From the NCBI GenBank assembly GCA_947652115.1, contig OX393570.1:2350366-2414365 (forward strand): DNA of 64,000 bases, read 5' to 3'. The translations under genes were made by a program, and so were the position numbers. How positions within the stretch are numbered: position 1 is the first letter of the stretch; the number at the start of each line of letters is the position of its first letter. Shown piece by piece: positions 10,201 to 22,200 of the stretch. The DNA comes from Blastomussa wellsi. Lineage: Eukaryota > Cnidaria > Anthozoa > Scleractinia > Plerogyridae. The notes beneath the pieces are model-generated. The model was not told the origin of the DNA and made no database searches. It saw only the letters and a list, made by a program, of their open reading frames with translations.

Positions 10201-12594
10201 TTCAAAGGGAAAGCGACTGAAACTTTTATCGCTTCTCCTGGTCAGACAAACACAGCGCCCTTTCAAGCCACTTTTTCTCAGGGCAAGGTGTACCTATTAA
10301 CCCTTTCTACAGTATCAGACACTGCTAACTTGTCTCAGCATTTCTCCACAAAAACTTTCGCAGTTGCACGAAGTACCGTTAAGGGATATTTGGCGACGAA
10401 CCTTTCTACACCAAACACGCAATTAATAACAAATTCGCCAGTACTTAGAACAAAAGCACTGAGTTATCGCGCATCGATGAAAATATCGAGCGCTATAACT
10501 ACACTAAGATATCAAGCCACCGACATGGCACAATCACCGCCAGTTAAATCAAGTTTTGAGTTAAGAACTTCAGCGCGCGGTGTCAGATTGGCAAATTTCA
10601 CGTCGGGCAAGACAATATCCATGGCAACCCATGTAGCTCAGAATAACGCTTCTTCGAAGGCAACCAACTCTGCTCTTCAAATGAGCAAATCTTACGTGTC
10701 AACTTCACAACAGACCTCTCGCCCTTTAGAAGACGAAACGCTATCACTGTCTGTCATAACGGCATCAAATTTCCCACGGCTGTCAAAGAGCTCATCAGCA
10801 ATGAATTCGACTTTAGGAGAAAGGCTTAGTGAACAGCGAAGAAGTGAATCTATACTGGGCATTACCGTTGCTTCTGCGGCGACACTCATATCACGTTCTT
10901 CACACCCTAATACGGCGGGGAACACAACAAACATCCTACACCACCCACCCTTCAGCAAAGGCAATAATTCTGATGTATTGACGACATCTTCACTACTGTT
11001 ATCCAAATCAAGAAAGGAATTTAAGATATCTTTTTCGTCTCCAATGCAGAGAATACCGTTTTCATTGACACCTTCTTCGTCCTACTCCTTCTCCTCAAAC
11101 ACCAACTCCATCGTCATCACTACCTCCTCATCTTTCTTCGCCATCAACTACTCCTTCTCTTCCATCCCCTCGTCGTCGTCGTCATCAAAAGGATCCCCAT
11201 TTTCGCTACATTTTCAACCATCCTCATTGTCGTCGCTATTTTCGTCATTATCCATATTGACTCTGTCATCATCATCATCATCATCGTCGTCATCATCATC
11301 ATCATCATCATCATCACCTCTACTACCAACACTGTCATCGTCGTCGTCGTTATCATTCTTAACAACAACAGTGGCAGTTATTGGTCCACCAGCAACACCA
11401 AAACCCTCCTCTTCTTTGCCATCATCCTCGCCCTTGTCACTACAATGGCCGTCAACAGATTCTTCACTTTCACCAACCATAGGGTCATTACCAACATTAA
11501 TGAAAACAAAGCCAACATCGTCATCACCTTCACTACCGACCATCACAGAATCCAAACTTTCACTCGCGCCAACACTAATGCGCGTGTCTTCACGCTTATC
11601 CGCGCTTCCGAATCTAACTTTGAGCACGAAAACTCCACTTATTCCTGAAAGCACGAAACACTATTCTTTATGGCTAACATCGTCGGGGACAACATCATCT
11701 TCCATTGTACGAGAAACACTCAACAATTTGTCTTACGTTCGAACAATAGCTTCTTCATCCAGCATCCTTCACACATTGGAATCGTCGACTTCACGGTCAA
11801 GCACAGAATCACCAGTAGTTAGTGAAACGTTTCTGGTCAAGTTCAAAGCTAACTGTAGCATTATAACAGACATGAATGATTTCAAATTTAATTTTATAGC
11901 CACACTGACATATCTGCTACGGATCCCAAGGACTGACGTCATAGTCCATGACGTAACCTGTGGTTCGGTGGCTGTTCTTTTCATGATTAAAAGTACGCAT
12001 GGAAGAAACTTAACAAGCGAACTTTGGGCAGCGATAAAGAACGAATCATTTGTATTGACGTACAATGGATCAGAATTTAGAGCGTTTGAACTGAAAGAGA
12101 TCTTGAAACCACCCGTGACTTTTACAGGTTCCCCTATGTATCCCTCGACGCCATCAGAAACTTCCAAGCACGAGACGAAAAAGATCGTTTTTATAATATT
12201 CGTGTTTATTGGTTCAGTGTTCGGAGCCTTGTTTATATTTTTATTAGTAGTCTTTTTGGCTAGGTTTTCCGGCTGTTGCCGAAAGGCTGGGAAATTGCGC
12301 GTGCGCAGAAGAGGTCGTTTGCGTCCACCTTTTGAATCCGAGTTGAAACGGTTTGCAGTACGTGCAAGCTTCTACGAAGGGGTGAATTACTACGGAGATA
12401 TCTCTCAATTGGAGGAAAACAAGAAAGATGTCGTACTGGGTGACGACGATGTTGAGGAGGATTTATCTGAAATTCATCCAGTTGATACGAACGCTTATTT
12501 GTTAAGTCATAATCACACAGAGTCCAACAAACTCGAGGAACGCAATTTTGTTTTTGATGACGATGACTCGTGCTCAAGTGTACTATTTTACTAA
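7227..12594 (+). CDS. Catalytically dead lysozyme-like domain on a mucin-like, single-pass membrane protein
   Basis: Exons 7227-7896 and 9758-12594 join at a phase-1 intron (CACG|GTAAGAG, TTGCAG acceptor), giving 1168 residues. Residues 1-22 are a signal peptide. Residues 23 to about 200 match the neighbouring GH24 lysozyme (CDCTEVPCLNDGQLNKLF against CNCSSVPCLTEGQIEDLL). The catalytic Glu, Asp and Thr positions now hold Trp36, Phe45 or Ser46, and Tyr53. Residues about 225-910 are Ser/Thr-rich and free of Cys, with a poly-Ser run near 727-750, so heavy O-glycosylation is expected. Residues about 912-1015 form a compact module with VTCGSVAVLFMI, resembling SEA-like juxtamembrane domains. A transmembrane helix spans 1033-1059. 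The 109-residue tail is basic near the membrane, then acidic, with Tyr1096, 1101, 1102, 1137 and 1168. It is probably a surface binding or sensing protein rather than an enzyme. Start 7221 is an alternative. Confidence 0.8.
8946..9066. repeat. Mutator-like MITE with a perfect 9-bp target duplication
   Basis: The inverted ends CTGCCTCGTACCCAGGCGC (8953 onward) and their near-perfect complement ending at 9066 define a 121-bp element. GGCCTAAAC occurs at 8937-8945 and again at 9067-9075, a perfect 9-bp flanking duplication. It sits in the single intron of the lysozyme-like receptor gene. Confidence 0.75.
11254..11355 (+). repeat. Coding TCA/TCG trinucleotide microsatellite (poly-Ser)
   Basis: A run of TCA and TCG triplets, in frame as serine, lies inside the mucin-like part of the receptor gene. 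The triplet period keeps the frame open, so length changes would alter stalk length without breaking the protein. Confidence 0.8.
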
Positions 12595-12767
12595 CATGTC
12601 TAAGATGTCAACATTTAATACTCCGTTATGCGCGGAAAAAGCGAGAGACACCTTTGTATAAGATTTAGTTTCAAAAGGTACGCATGTCAATTTCGTCGAT
12701 TTTGCGCTTTTGCGTCCAAGACTTACATAAGCTTGGAAATTGATTGGGAATATATTCTGTTCAGAAC

Positions 12768-12988
12768 CAGGAGCCCATGAGAAGGAGCCTCCATCTCCCA
12801 TACTGACCATCTGAGTCAACCCTGTCCCGTATCTTTCTATTTTTAGAAGCATTTCCCACTGTGGTTTTCGCGGGTGTTTTTGTAATAGCCAATCATGTGA
12901 GAGCTCACTGTTCTGAAGATAAAAAGATACGGGACAGGGTTGACTCAAGGGCAAAGTGCGAATGGAGGCTCCTTCTCATGGGCTCCTG
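12768..12988. repeat. Fold-back MITE with 26-bp perfect inverted ends and 7-bp target duplication
   Basis: 12768-12793 is the exact reverse complement of 12963-12988 (it begins CAGGAGCCCATGAGAAGG). A second inverted pair lies inside it at about 12812-12835 and 12924-12947. TCAGAAC flanks both sides (12761-12767 and 12989-12995). The 221-bp element codes for nothing. Confidence 0.85.
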
Positions 12989-13291
12989 TCAGAACTCAAA
13001 TATTTTATCAACAAATTTTTAGAAACATTTATCAACGAAGTAAACATAATTCTCCCATATAACCTAAGTCTGATTTGTTCCATGATTATGTTTCAAATTG
13101 TTGTCAACAAAAAGTACAATTGCCTGTAACAACCATACGATGATAAGACGGAATGGCCTGCACTTCAACCACTTTTTATGCAAAAAGTTTCATCTTTTAA
13201 GTCTTTGTCGAGCCAAATGCAATTGCTCTGTCTTATCGGAGCTTATCCCTCTGGTGGGAAGCTAGTACACTGCAGAATAAACCCGTAGAGT

Positions 13292-13670
13292 TCAATTTGC
13301 CGGCACCCATTTTACTCCAGGGGCTACCCCTGGATGGAGACTGCAGTTGGGAGAACAAGTACCAGTTGATGACGTAATCCCGTCATGCACCGAGACAGGA
13401 CTGAGCCCGCGATGTTCGTCCCTGAAGCTGCTAACAAACATGAGGGTGTCAATGGGGTTCAAGGACCAGCTCGGACCAGACACAATTATTACAATGCTGT
13501 CCTTGTGAGTGAAAATAGCCCAAGTAAACAGTGCATTTGGCGTTCCACGTTCTACAGATCACCCACAAATATCCATTTATACACCTGGGCGAAGAGAGGT
13601 ACTCGAGAATGAAGTGTCTTTCCCAAGAACACAACGATCTATAGGTCACGTGACCGGAATGAGAAATCAC
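13292..13670 (-). repeat. Rearranged fragments of the tRNA-derived SINE family
   Basis: Blocks such as GCCGGCACCCATTTTACTCC and ATTTATACACCTGGGCGAAG match the body of the fuller copy at 55230-55517, but in scrambled order. The tRNA-like head is not complete here. Confidence 0.5.
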
Positions 13671-14444
13671 ACGGATAAAACCTGATTTCAGAAATCAAAG
13701 AGAAAAATTTTGGAAATCAAAAACTCACTCGGGACGTCAAAAATAAAACAAAATAAATCAAGCAGGTTTTATGGAGCCCTCTAAGTGCCATCCAAAATTA
13801 CACTTTTAATTTCATTTATTCGCGACTTTTTTGGCGACTTTATTCGCGACTTTTTTCGTTCCACACACTGCGGGCGCAGACAACCAAATCAGAAAAATCG
13901 AAATTTTATTTGAGAAATGAAAAATAGCACAACATAATCCGAAGCGATTTTTTTAAGTCAAAGCAGAAACCTAAACAAATTAAAATCAATATTTGCAGTA
14001 ATAAGGAAACAAGGCAAGAATCACAATATACAAAAATTTATTGATACTCCTCGAACACCGAAGTCTACTCCTCCATATGTTGGGTGGGGGCAACATACAC
14101 TTGAGTTTGGTTCGCACGGGTAAGCGCGCTGGAGTCTGAAAATCAAAATGGTGGCTGAAACTGCTGGTTTAATATGAAGGGCGGGCGCGGGCTGGAAAAT
14201 CAAAAAGGCTTAATATATCCCCCGGGAGAGTTCCGGTGTTAACACTGGGATATTTCAGCTGAAAATAGGGCTTAATTTTAAATTAAATCAATACATGAGT
14301 TTGGACACGATTCGTGATGTGTTCCAGGTTCTGCATTGTTTCCACCTGTCCATATCCCAAGAAACGACGTGTATAACTGGGACATAACAATCACCATATA
14401 TGAAGTATATTCCCCAAAAGAGGGAAGATGGCGACCCGGTCTAC

Positions 14445-17400
14445 ATGGCGGGCCAACAACTAGACAGCAACTTTTTGATCTTTTTACCCCAGGTTTTCAC
14501 TAATGATCCTGTTTCAGACATAGAGCTAGGCTCGAGAAATTCATGCTACGCTGGAGAGCGTCTGTGCTTTTTTCTGATTGCCCAGTTTCGAGGAAAGAAT
14601 CGGACCGATGCAAATTTGCAAACATGGCAAAAACGCCTGCTGCGTGTGTGCACCTCTGTGAGTGTGAGTAGCATCGATTTGATGAGCAGAAAAGATGATG
14701 CCCATGCAGGCGGATTTATCACCTGTTGGCCTATCAGCTCTTCTAAAGTGCAGGGAAAAGATGGTGATTTGAGAAAGAAGGTAAGCTGATGAACTGATTT
14801 TTCCTAAAAGATCTGCTGTTTATAGGCAAGAATACGTAACAGATCTTTATACAATCTGCATTCTTATTTCCCATGGTTATGACTACCGATCCTGTGTGAA
14901 GGATGGCGTGAAAAAATTGTATGCTGGAAATTTATTTAATATAGTACGTGTTCTCCAGAAATTCTGCACAATACGTGTTATGCAGAAATTCTGCATAATA
15001 TTGCTGTTGTGAGAAACGAGAAGCAGGTCCAGGTTTTTTAACAGTGACAAAAACGTCAAATCTTTCCACTGGATTGTGATCTAAAGAGTGGATAGTATTG
15101 CTCTATTCTCCCAGAGGAGAATTGTCAACTGTGGAGTGGCCAGGTACTAAATATATCACACTCACAAAATTGATTTAGCACCAGGCTTTGTTATTAATTC
15201 AGAAGAAAAACTTAGCCAGATATTGAAAAGGTTTTAAAAAGTTCTCAAATGGACACTTGTGTTAATCGGTGATATTGAACAGCTATTAGCTTTCATATGC
15301 AAAAAAAGCCTGCCTTGTAGCCATGTATTGGTAGAGTCATGCGACACTCCTAAAGAGCTGTGATGGTCTAATACATTGACAAGTACACATACCCAGGTTC
15401 CTTGTCTATCATTTCTGAGAAGGGTGGCAATTAAGAAAACTGATTTTGTTTATGTTTGTCTTCTGTAACCCTGTTTTAAGGGACACTGATATAAAGTGTG
15501 AAGCTCTCATGGTACTACATGAATTCATTCAAATATCGACTTAATGATGAATACCTATCCATTGGACAAAAGTTTTCCCAGTCAACACCCAGAAACTTAG
15601 AAAGAAAATTTCCGAGTCACAAGGAGGGTTGAATCTCCACAAAAACAAGAACAGCTGCTCCCCAAAATCCTATTGATTATGTTTCGGCCTATTGGCAGTT
15701 TTCTGTTAGCCTTCTGTTGGCCAGCAGATGAGTGACAGTCATCTGAGAGTTGTCTGGTGGATTTTGGCTTAAGCAAAAGCCAGCTGCTGAACAACTGTGA
15801 TTTACTGACAGATGGTCAACAATTGCACGAGTAAACTATTTTGAGTTGAGAATATAGGTTATTTTCATTTAATTACAGCCATGTACAGTTCAATTTTATC
15901 CTTAGTTTCAATTTTTTTCAATCCAGTTTATTTAACCTAGGTTTTGACCTAGGAGATGGCAGGGGTAAAGAGATCATGTAGGTTGGGAGGGGGGGGGGGG
16001 GGGTGGAGAAGGAAGGTTGTAGGGGAGGGGTGGATGATTTTTTTATAGGTAAAAATAAAATGTAAACTAGGTTAAAAAAAATTCCTAGCTAAAAAAGGAA
16101 TGAAAAAAATTAAACAAAGGATAAAATTGAACCACAGCATATACAAATTTCCTTTCAAGGGTCAGAAATTAACTGATATTAATTTTATTTAGCATACACT
16201 CACTCACTCATCCTGATCATACTGTCTGGCACAAAGGGTGGCATCAAGATTCATCCATTTTTACTTGAACTCTGTCACAGACAGATGGTGCTTTTGGAAC
16301 TTTTGTTCTATTGATTTCTTAACAGCATCTCAGTTTATCAGACTGAATAATTTACATATATTATACAGGCACACAAAATACAAAACTGTGCCTTGCTATT
16401 TTCCTAAGTTTTCTTCAACTATCAGTAGTTTAGAAATCAAATTACCAAAATTATATTACACTGGATTAATTTTGTACCTTTATTGCACACTTGATATTAA
16501 AATTACAACCAAAACAGACTGTTTTTGTCATTTCTATCACACCAAAACTGTAGCTTGAATTGTGAATTCCTAACAGTATTTCTTATTAAAAAAACTTTCT
16601 CTGGTTAAAAAGATTAAAAACATGAGCTTTCGGCTATCAGTCTATAGCCTTTGACGAATATAGGTGTAAGCGTGCGAATGGAAATATATACGAAGAAGGG
16701 TGTGAATAAAATTAATACAAAAGAGGTAAAAAGAGCTAAATTTGTACTTAATTTTTTCGCGTCCTTCGTATATATTTCCATTTGCACGCTTACTCCCTCA
16801 TTCGTCAAAGGCTATAGACTGATAGCCGAAACCTTATGTTATTGATCTTTTTAACCAGAGAACATTTTTAATATGTCTTATCGTGGTTACAGCTCTAGTT
16901 TTACAAGGTAACATTTCTCTTTTTTTCCATTTAATGCAGATCGAGCCAAAAATTACAACTCGTGGAGACATCATTTACCCTTTGAATGTTCTCCTTGACT
17001 CGGTGCCTGCTTTGACCAGGAGAATGCGTCTGTCAGTGAACGTCTGGACACCGGAGCTAAATGTCTCCAGTGAAACAGACGCTCTTCACAATATTGACTT
17101 TAAAAATTATTTGGTTGACCATGATCCTGAAGATCTTATAGAGGAATCAAAGAATGCATGGCGATGTATCGGTAAGCTTAGTTAAGAAAAAATTTTGCAG
17201 TTGATTTAATTCTTATTCTTATTGTTTTCATCCATCAACTTTCTCAGTTAAAGAAATTTGGATTTTTATGTCCATTTTTTAAGATATGCAGTGACAAAGT
17301 TCAATCAATATTGCTTTTAAAAGTTGCACTTTATAACTGTGACGATCATTTTATTATTTCACTTGACTTCCATAGCTAGTCCACATATGATATATGATTT

Positions 17401-19247
17401 ACATCATTCAATCCCTATATTCAGTGTAACATTAGTTCGCTAACAATATTGATCTGCTTCGGATCCCAACAAGTTGTAACGGAGAAGTCATGGTTTTAAA
17501 TTCTTTTCTAAGCCAGACTTTTTTCTGGTCAAAATTGTATAATTTTCATGACTACAACAATCACTTTTTTTTCAATGGCTGTATACTGTCTTTTTTAGTA
17601 CAATAAAATTCCTGAACTGTTGCTTGATTTGCAGTTAATGCTACTCTCCCTGTGATCACCCCTCCAACACTCCGCTGCAGGTACTTTCAAGTGGCTGGCA
17701 AACATTTTCTCTGCATTGAAGGTATAGTTTGTAAAGTGCACTGTACTATTGGGAAGCGAAAAGTTAAATTTGTTACTTAGTTATAAACTGGGGTAATTGT
17801 GAATAACTGCTTCTCCAAAAAACTTCCCGGTTGTCTGTCCGCCGACAGTTGGCCATTTGTTGGTCAACTTTCGCGGCCTACAAATGGCCAACAGGTTTTG
17901 GGAACAGTCAGTTGGAAACATTGCACTATTTGGCAACCAAATATCTGTTTTGGAAGACTTTTGTAACTTGTTGGTAGTCTGTTGGTAACCTGTCAGTAAC
18001 CTGTCAACCGACAGTTGACTGACAGTCGACCAACAGTTGGTCTAAGAGAGCTGTTCTTTACTTAAACTCACTATTCAAGTAACATTAATTTGTATCCAAT
18101 TATGTTCTCAACTTTTGTTTTTATATTAAGCTTTAAGTATTTTATGGTTATGTAATGCCATATGGGATACTAGTCCATCATAGGGTTACTTCCCGCATTG
18201 CATTCATTGGAACTCATTTATACACCTGGGTTGAGAGAGAGGCACTATGACAGTAAATTAATAATTATTGTCTTGACCAAGAGCACAACACAGTGATCCA
18301 GGACTCAAACCATACAGCTCATTTTGGAATCCAGGCTCTTACTAACCAAATAGGTCACAATGCCACCCATTCACAGAGTACATGTATGACAGATAAGTCA
18401 ATATATGTGGGCAGGGCAAGAAAAGGATATTATAGGAATATAAATTAATTATCTTTTTAAAAGGTTTTGGCACAACTCTGTATTTTTTTTCTTTCACTGC
18501 AGTTATCAATATTTTGGGTAAATCAGTTAATCTAAATGAAGTTGATGTGCACACTAGTTCTGATGTTGCTGTGGAAAATGTGAAGAACATGATTGACAAT
18601 CAGGTTCATGTGAAACAAGAATCAAAACCAAGGTAAGTAATAACTTATCTTATTCTCAAATTTCATTTGCAATTCATTATATAGCAAAACCAAGACACAC
18701 TCTCCATTTTTTATGATGTACAATTATTAGAATATTATTAAAAGCTATTACAGTTGTACTTTACAAGGAACCGGTTGATAAATACATGTATATGATAGAT
18801 GGAAAATTTTCAGCTCAGTGAATAAATGATAAAGATGAAATGATCAGTAATGACATGAATATGGGACAAAGAAAAAAATTGTGAGTCCCCGGCAGGATTA
18901 GAAGCCATGACCTCACAGATTAATTAACGGTTGGACGCTCCAACCAACTAAGCTACGATAACTTTTCGTGAGCTAAGACTATTTACTAGCTAGGTTCATA
19001 TATGACACACGTAATCTGGGAGTGGGAGGTCATGGGTTCGAATCCTGTCAGTGACTCAGAATTTGTTCTTTGTCCCATGCTTGTGTCATAATTTACTGAT
19101 CATTTCATCTTTATCCAGGAACCTTTTGAATGGTAAAATTATACAACGACAAAGGGCTAACGCTTGAAACGGCAACACTCGAATCTCTTTACGGTGGCCA
19201 ATTTACATTATCAACCCAGTTGATAAAACCAAATTATATTGTTATAG

Positions 19248-19292
<45 letters not shown>

Positions 19293-22200
19293 CTATTCAC
19301 CTAGTATATAGATAGAACATTATTTTTATTATAACTGTTTTACTTCTACAGGTTTTCCTGTTTAGATGTTTTCCCAGTCACAGCCAGTGAAAAGTTATCA
19401 AGGAAGCAACCAATTCTTCTTAGGCCATGGGAGCACTATGCTCTTCTGTTTAGAATCATCTATCATGAAAACCAGATGACTTTCAACAAGGTATTCATCA
19501 AGTGTCTAAATAATCTTTAAACGGTAGAACTGTGTCATGCATGTTTATGCCCATCCTCACTCAACAGAGACTGATTTCAAGCTTCATTGTGACATGATCA
19601 CTCAGGTTTATGTTACAAGTAACTCTGTTGTTCAGGGATGTAGCTAAGGGCTGGCTACCGGCTAATTTCACCGGCTGAAAGAGAACTTATCACCGGCTTA
19701 AATTTCACTAGAAAACAAAGACTCAAAGAAATTTTGCAGGTGCAATGGTCAGAAAAGCCGGCTGAGTTTGTTTGTAATTTCTTAGGTACATCCCTGCCAT
19801 TATTTTATTTTATATTGAAATTTTATTTTTTCTCAATTTGTAGCAGTTGGAAGTGACACTTAAAGGATCCTTAACTTGGGATGTTGAAACACTGAAGGAT
19901 CGGTATCAAGCAATTATCACCACTTACAGGTAGTTAATTAATGGAATACAGCAATTCTAGGAGTTTTCACATCTCTGAAACTCCTGGGCAAACTCTCTGC
20001 ATTTTCTTGGCAAGAGAGCTACTCAGTGACACTCATATCAGTTTTTTTCTTGGTTTGCTTTCCTTCTCAACAGTCTCCCTGTTTTTGTTGTAAGACGGTC
20101 TTCCGTGAGTGTCAGGGCAAGCTGTCAATCAAGTGTCAGAAAAGGAAAAAGGTATAATTCTGTTTTGATGATACACATTAAGGAGCATGATATGTATGCA
20201 ACTAAACCATCGTCAGATTGCAAAATTAAAGACCCATATTTCACCCTCGCCTGCTGTTGAGTCTCCAGAAGCTTAGTGGTTAGAGCATTCGATTAGACCA
20301 TGGAGGGTTGTGGGTTCAAATGCCATCTGGGACCCAGATTTTTTCCAAGTTTCCTTTGTATACTATTTTTACACTGCATTTAGTGTAGAGAGGAGTACAG
20401 TTCTACATGATGTATGCATTTGAAGTGCTGCTCTGCAATACCATTATTTTGTAAAGAATGGGTATTAATAAGGGATAAACCATTAAAATAGATGAGCTCA
20501 GGGAATGGTGCATGAATATCCCTGGCTAACCCTGCACATCTACTCTGCTGCTGAATAGTATTTTACTATTTTACACTAATATTAAGCTCAGTTATTGCAG
20601 GCCTGCAATATTGCCAGGATGCTAAAATCTTTTTGTGCTGTGATTGATTTTTCATTTCATTTAGAAACCTGTTTCTGCACTTCTTGCATTTTGAAAGAAA
20701 AAAATGTCAAAAATTTTTGAAAAACGTATTGTCTACAGTGGTTTCATCCATGAAATAACTCTTTAAATTTTCTTATACATGTACATTCTCGTCCCCATAG
20801 CCCTTTTCGTTTCCCTTCCGTTTAAGATTTCTTTGTTCTCAACAGCCAATAAAAAAATTCGAATTTTTTGGAAAATCGTATGTCCTCAGAGTCCTTCGTT
20901 TTTCGTGCCAAGGCCCTGCCGGCTAAGAGAAAGGAGTGTTTGTAGATTTCAGGTGAAATATACAGTCACAAACACAGACCAAGATGACGGAAATGTGTCT
21001 CTAGTCTGGAATCCAGTTAATAATGATGCAACAAGAACACATGATGATGTTTCTTTTGCTGAGCAGTCTGTGGTATGCCTGCAGCCAAACATGAGAATAG
21101 GGTAAGCACGGAACTTTTATTAATTTATGATCTTTCAGTGCATCTATGCAAACTGAACCAGACCAATTGGAAAAAAAGTTGATCAATCAAAATGTTCATA
21201 ATTTAGTTAAAACAATGGATGGCATATTTTTCATAAAGAGACTGACGTTAAAGAGCCCCAGTACTGAAACTTTTGCATATAAACAATAACAAAGGTATGG
21301 CTGGACATCTAGACAACAGCTCTACAATACTGTAAATTTGGCAAAGGATCGAAACTATTAACCAACAAAGGAATTTCGACATTTCCTTAGAGGTCCGTAT
21401 CTTCTGAACTTTGTTGAGTTTTCAAATTTTGCCATTGGTTCATTTACAAAACATGTCAACATCCTTTGTTCTTGATTGGTTAATTTTGTACCAAGTGGCC
21501 TGATTCAAGTAGTCACACTTGAAATAACATTCTATAATTTAAGATTCTTGACAAATCATATCAGCCTTTGTAGAAAGTCCTAGAGCTAAGTTATAGCTGT
21601 TGGTTAGATATTAATTTTGTTGGTTTGTTAGTAACTTGTACACCTGCATGTAATTACAGTTATACCATTATTGTTACAGGGGCTGCCCATCTGGGTCTTC
21701 AGTAACAGTAAATGTAGAGTTCTTAGCAGTGCAAGAAGGCCTACATGAGGTATGCATTCCTATGGATCTCTCTTGCACACACTCTTCCAAAAATTAATGC
21801 CTTTTAAGGCCTGTTTACATGGAGGTGGGGGACCCTGGGTAGGTGAGGTAACCCACCTAAGTGGGGTCGAAAAAAACTTGCATTTACATGCAATTTACTG
21901 ACCCCGGGGTGGCATGGTAAACTTTCTCAAGTCCGGCTGTGTGGTCTCCAAGCATGTAAACACGCAAATTGAAATGGTGAGCGAACGACGCATTTAATGC
22001 TTTTCTACTTTCACTAACGGCTCTTGCTTCAATATTTCAGTGCTGTAGCATCTTACTATCACTTGTAATTTGCATTTAGCACGCTTTCACATGTAACGTG
22101 AGCCGACCCCGGGTAGGTGGGTTACATATGAAAGATGTGTTCAAGTTGTTGCTCTCTTTTGCTTTTACTTTACTGCTAGGGCAGATTCAAATATTCACGT

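Larger units (their letters stand above)
12595..14444. other. Intergenic stretch between the receptor gene and TRAPPC14
   Basis: It holds the 221-bp MITE at 12768-12988 and SINE fragments at about 13292-13670. Otherwise it is AT-rich, with short direct repeats such as TTCGCGACTTTTTT near 13820-13860. No gene is supported. The TRAPPC14 promoter presumably lies in the last few hundred bases, since two in-frame ATGs (14400 and 14445) begin its first exon. Confidence 0.5.

Noticed and set aside
11144..11654. Minus-strand ORFs rich in Asp or Met opposite the receptor gene
   Set aside because: They are antisense shadows of the TCA/TCG repeat in the mucin stalk.
16614..16845. Overlapping ORFs on both strands with similar peptides
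   Set aside because: They are mirror readings of the palindromic element at 16597-16862, not genes.
21806..22140. Possible transposon around GTTTACATGGAGG and CATGTAAACACG in TRAPPC14 intron 9
   Set aside because: Some inverted words are present, but no matching pair of ends could be defined.
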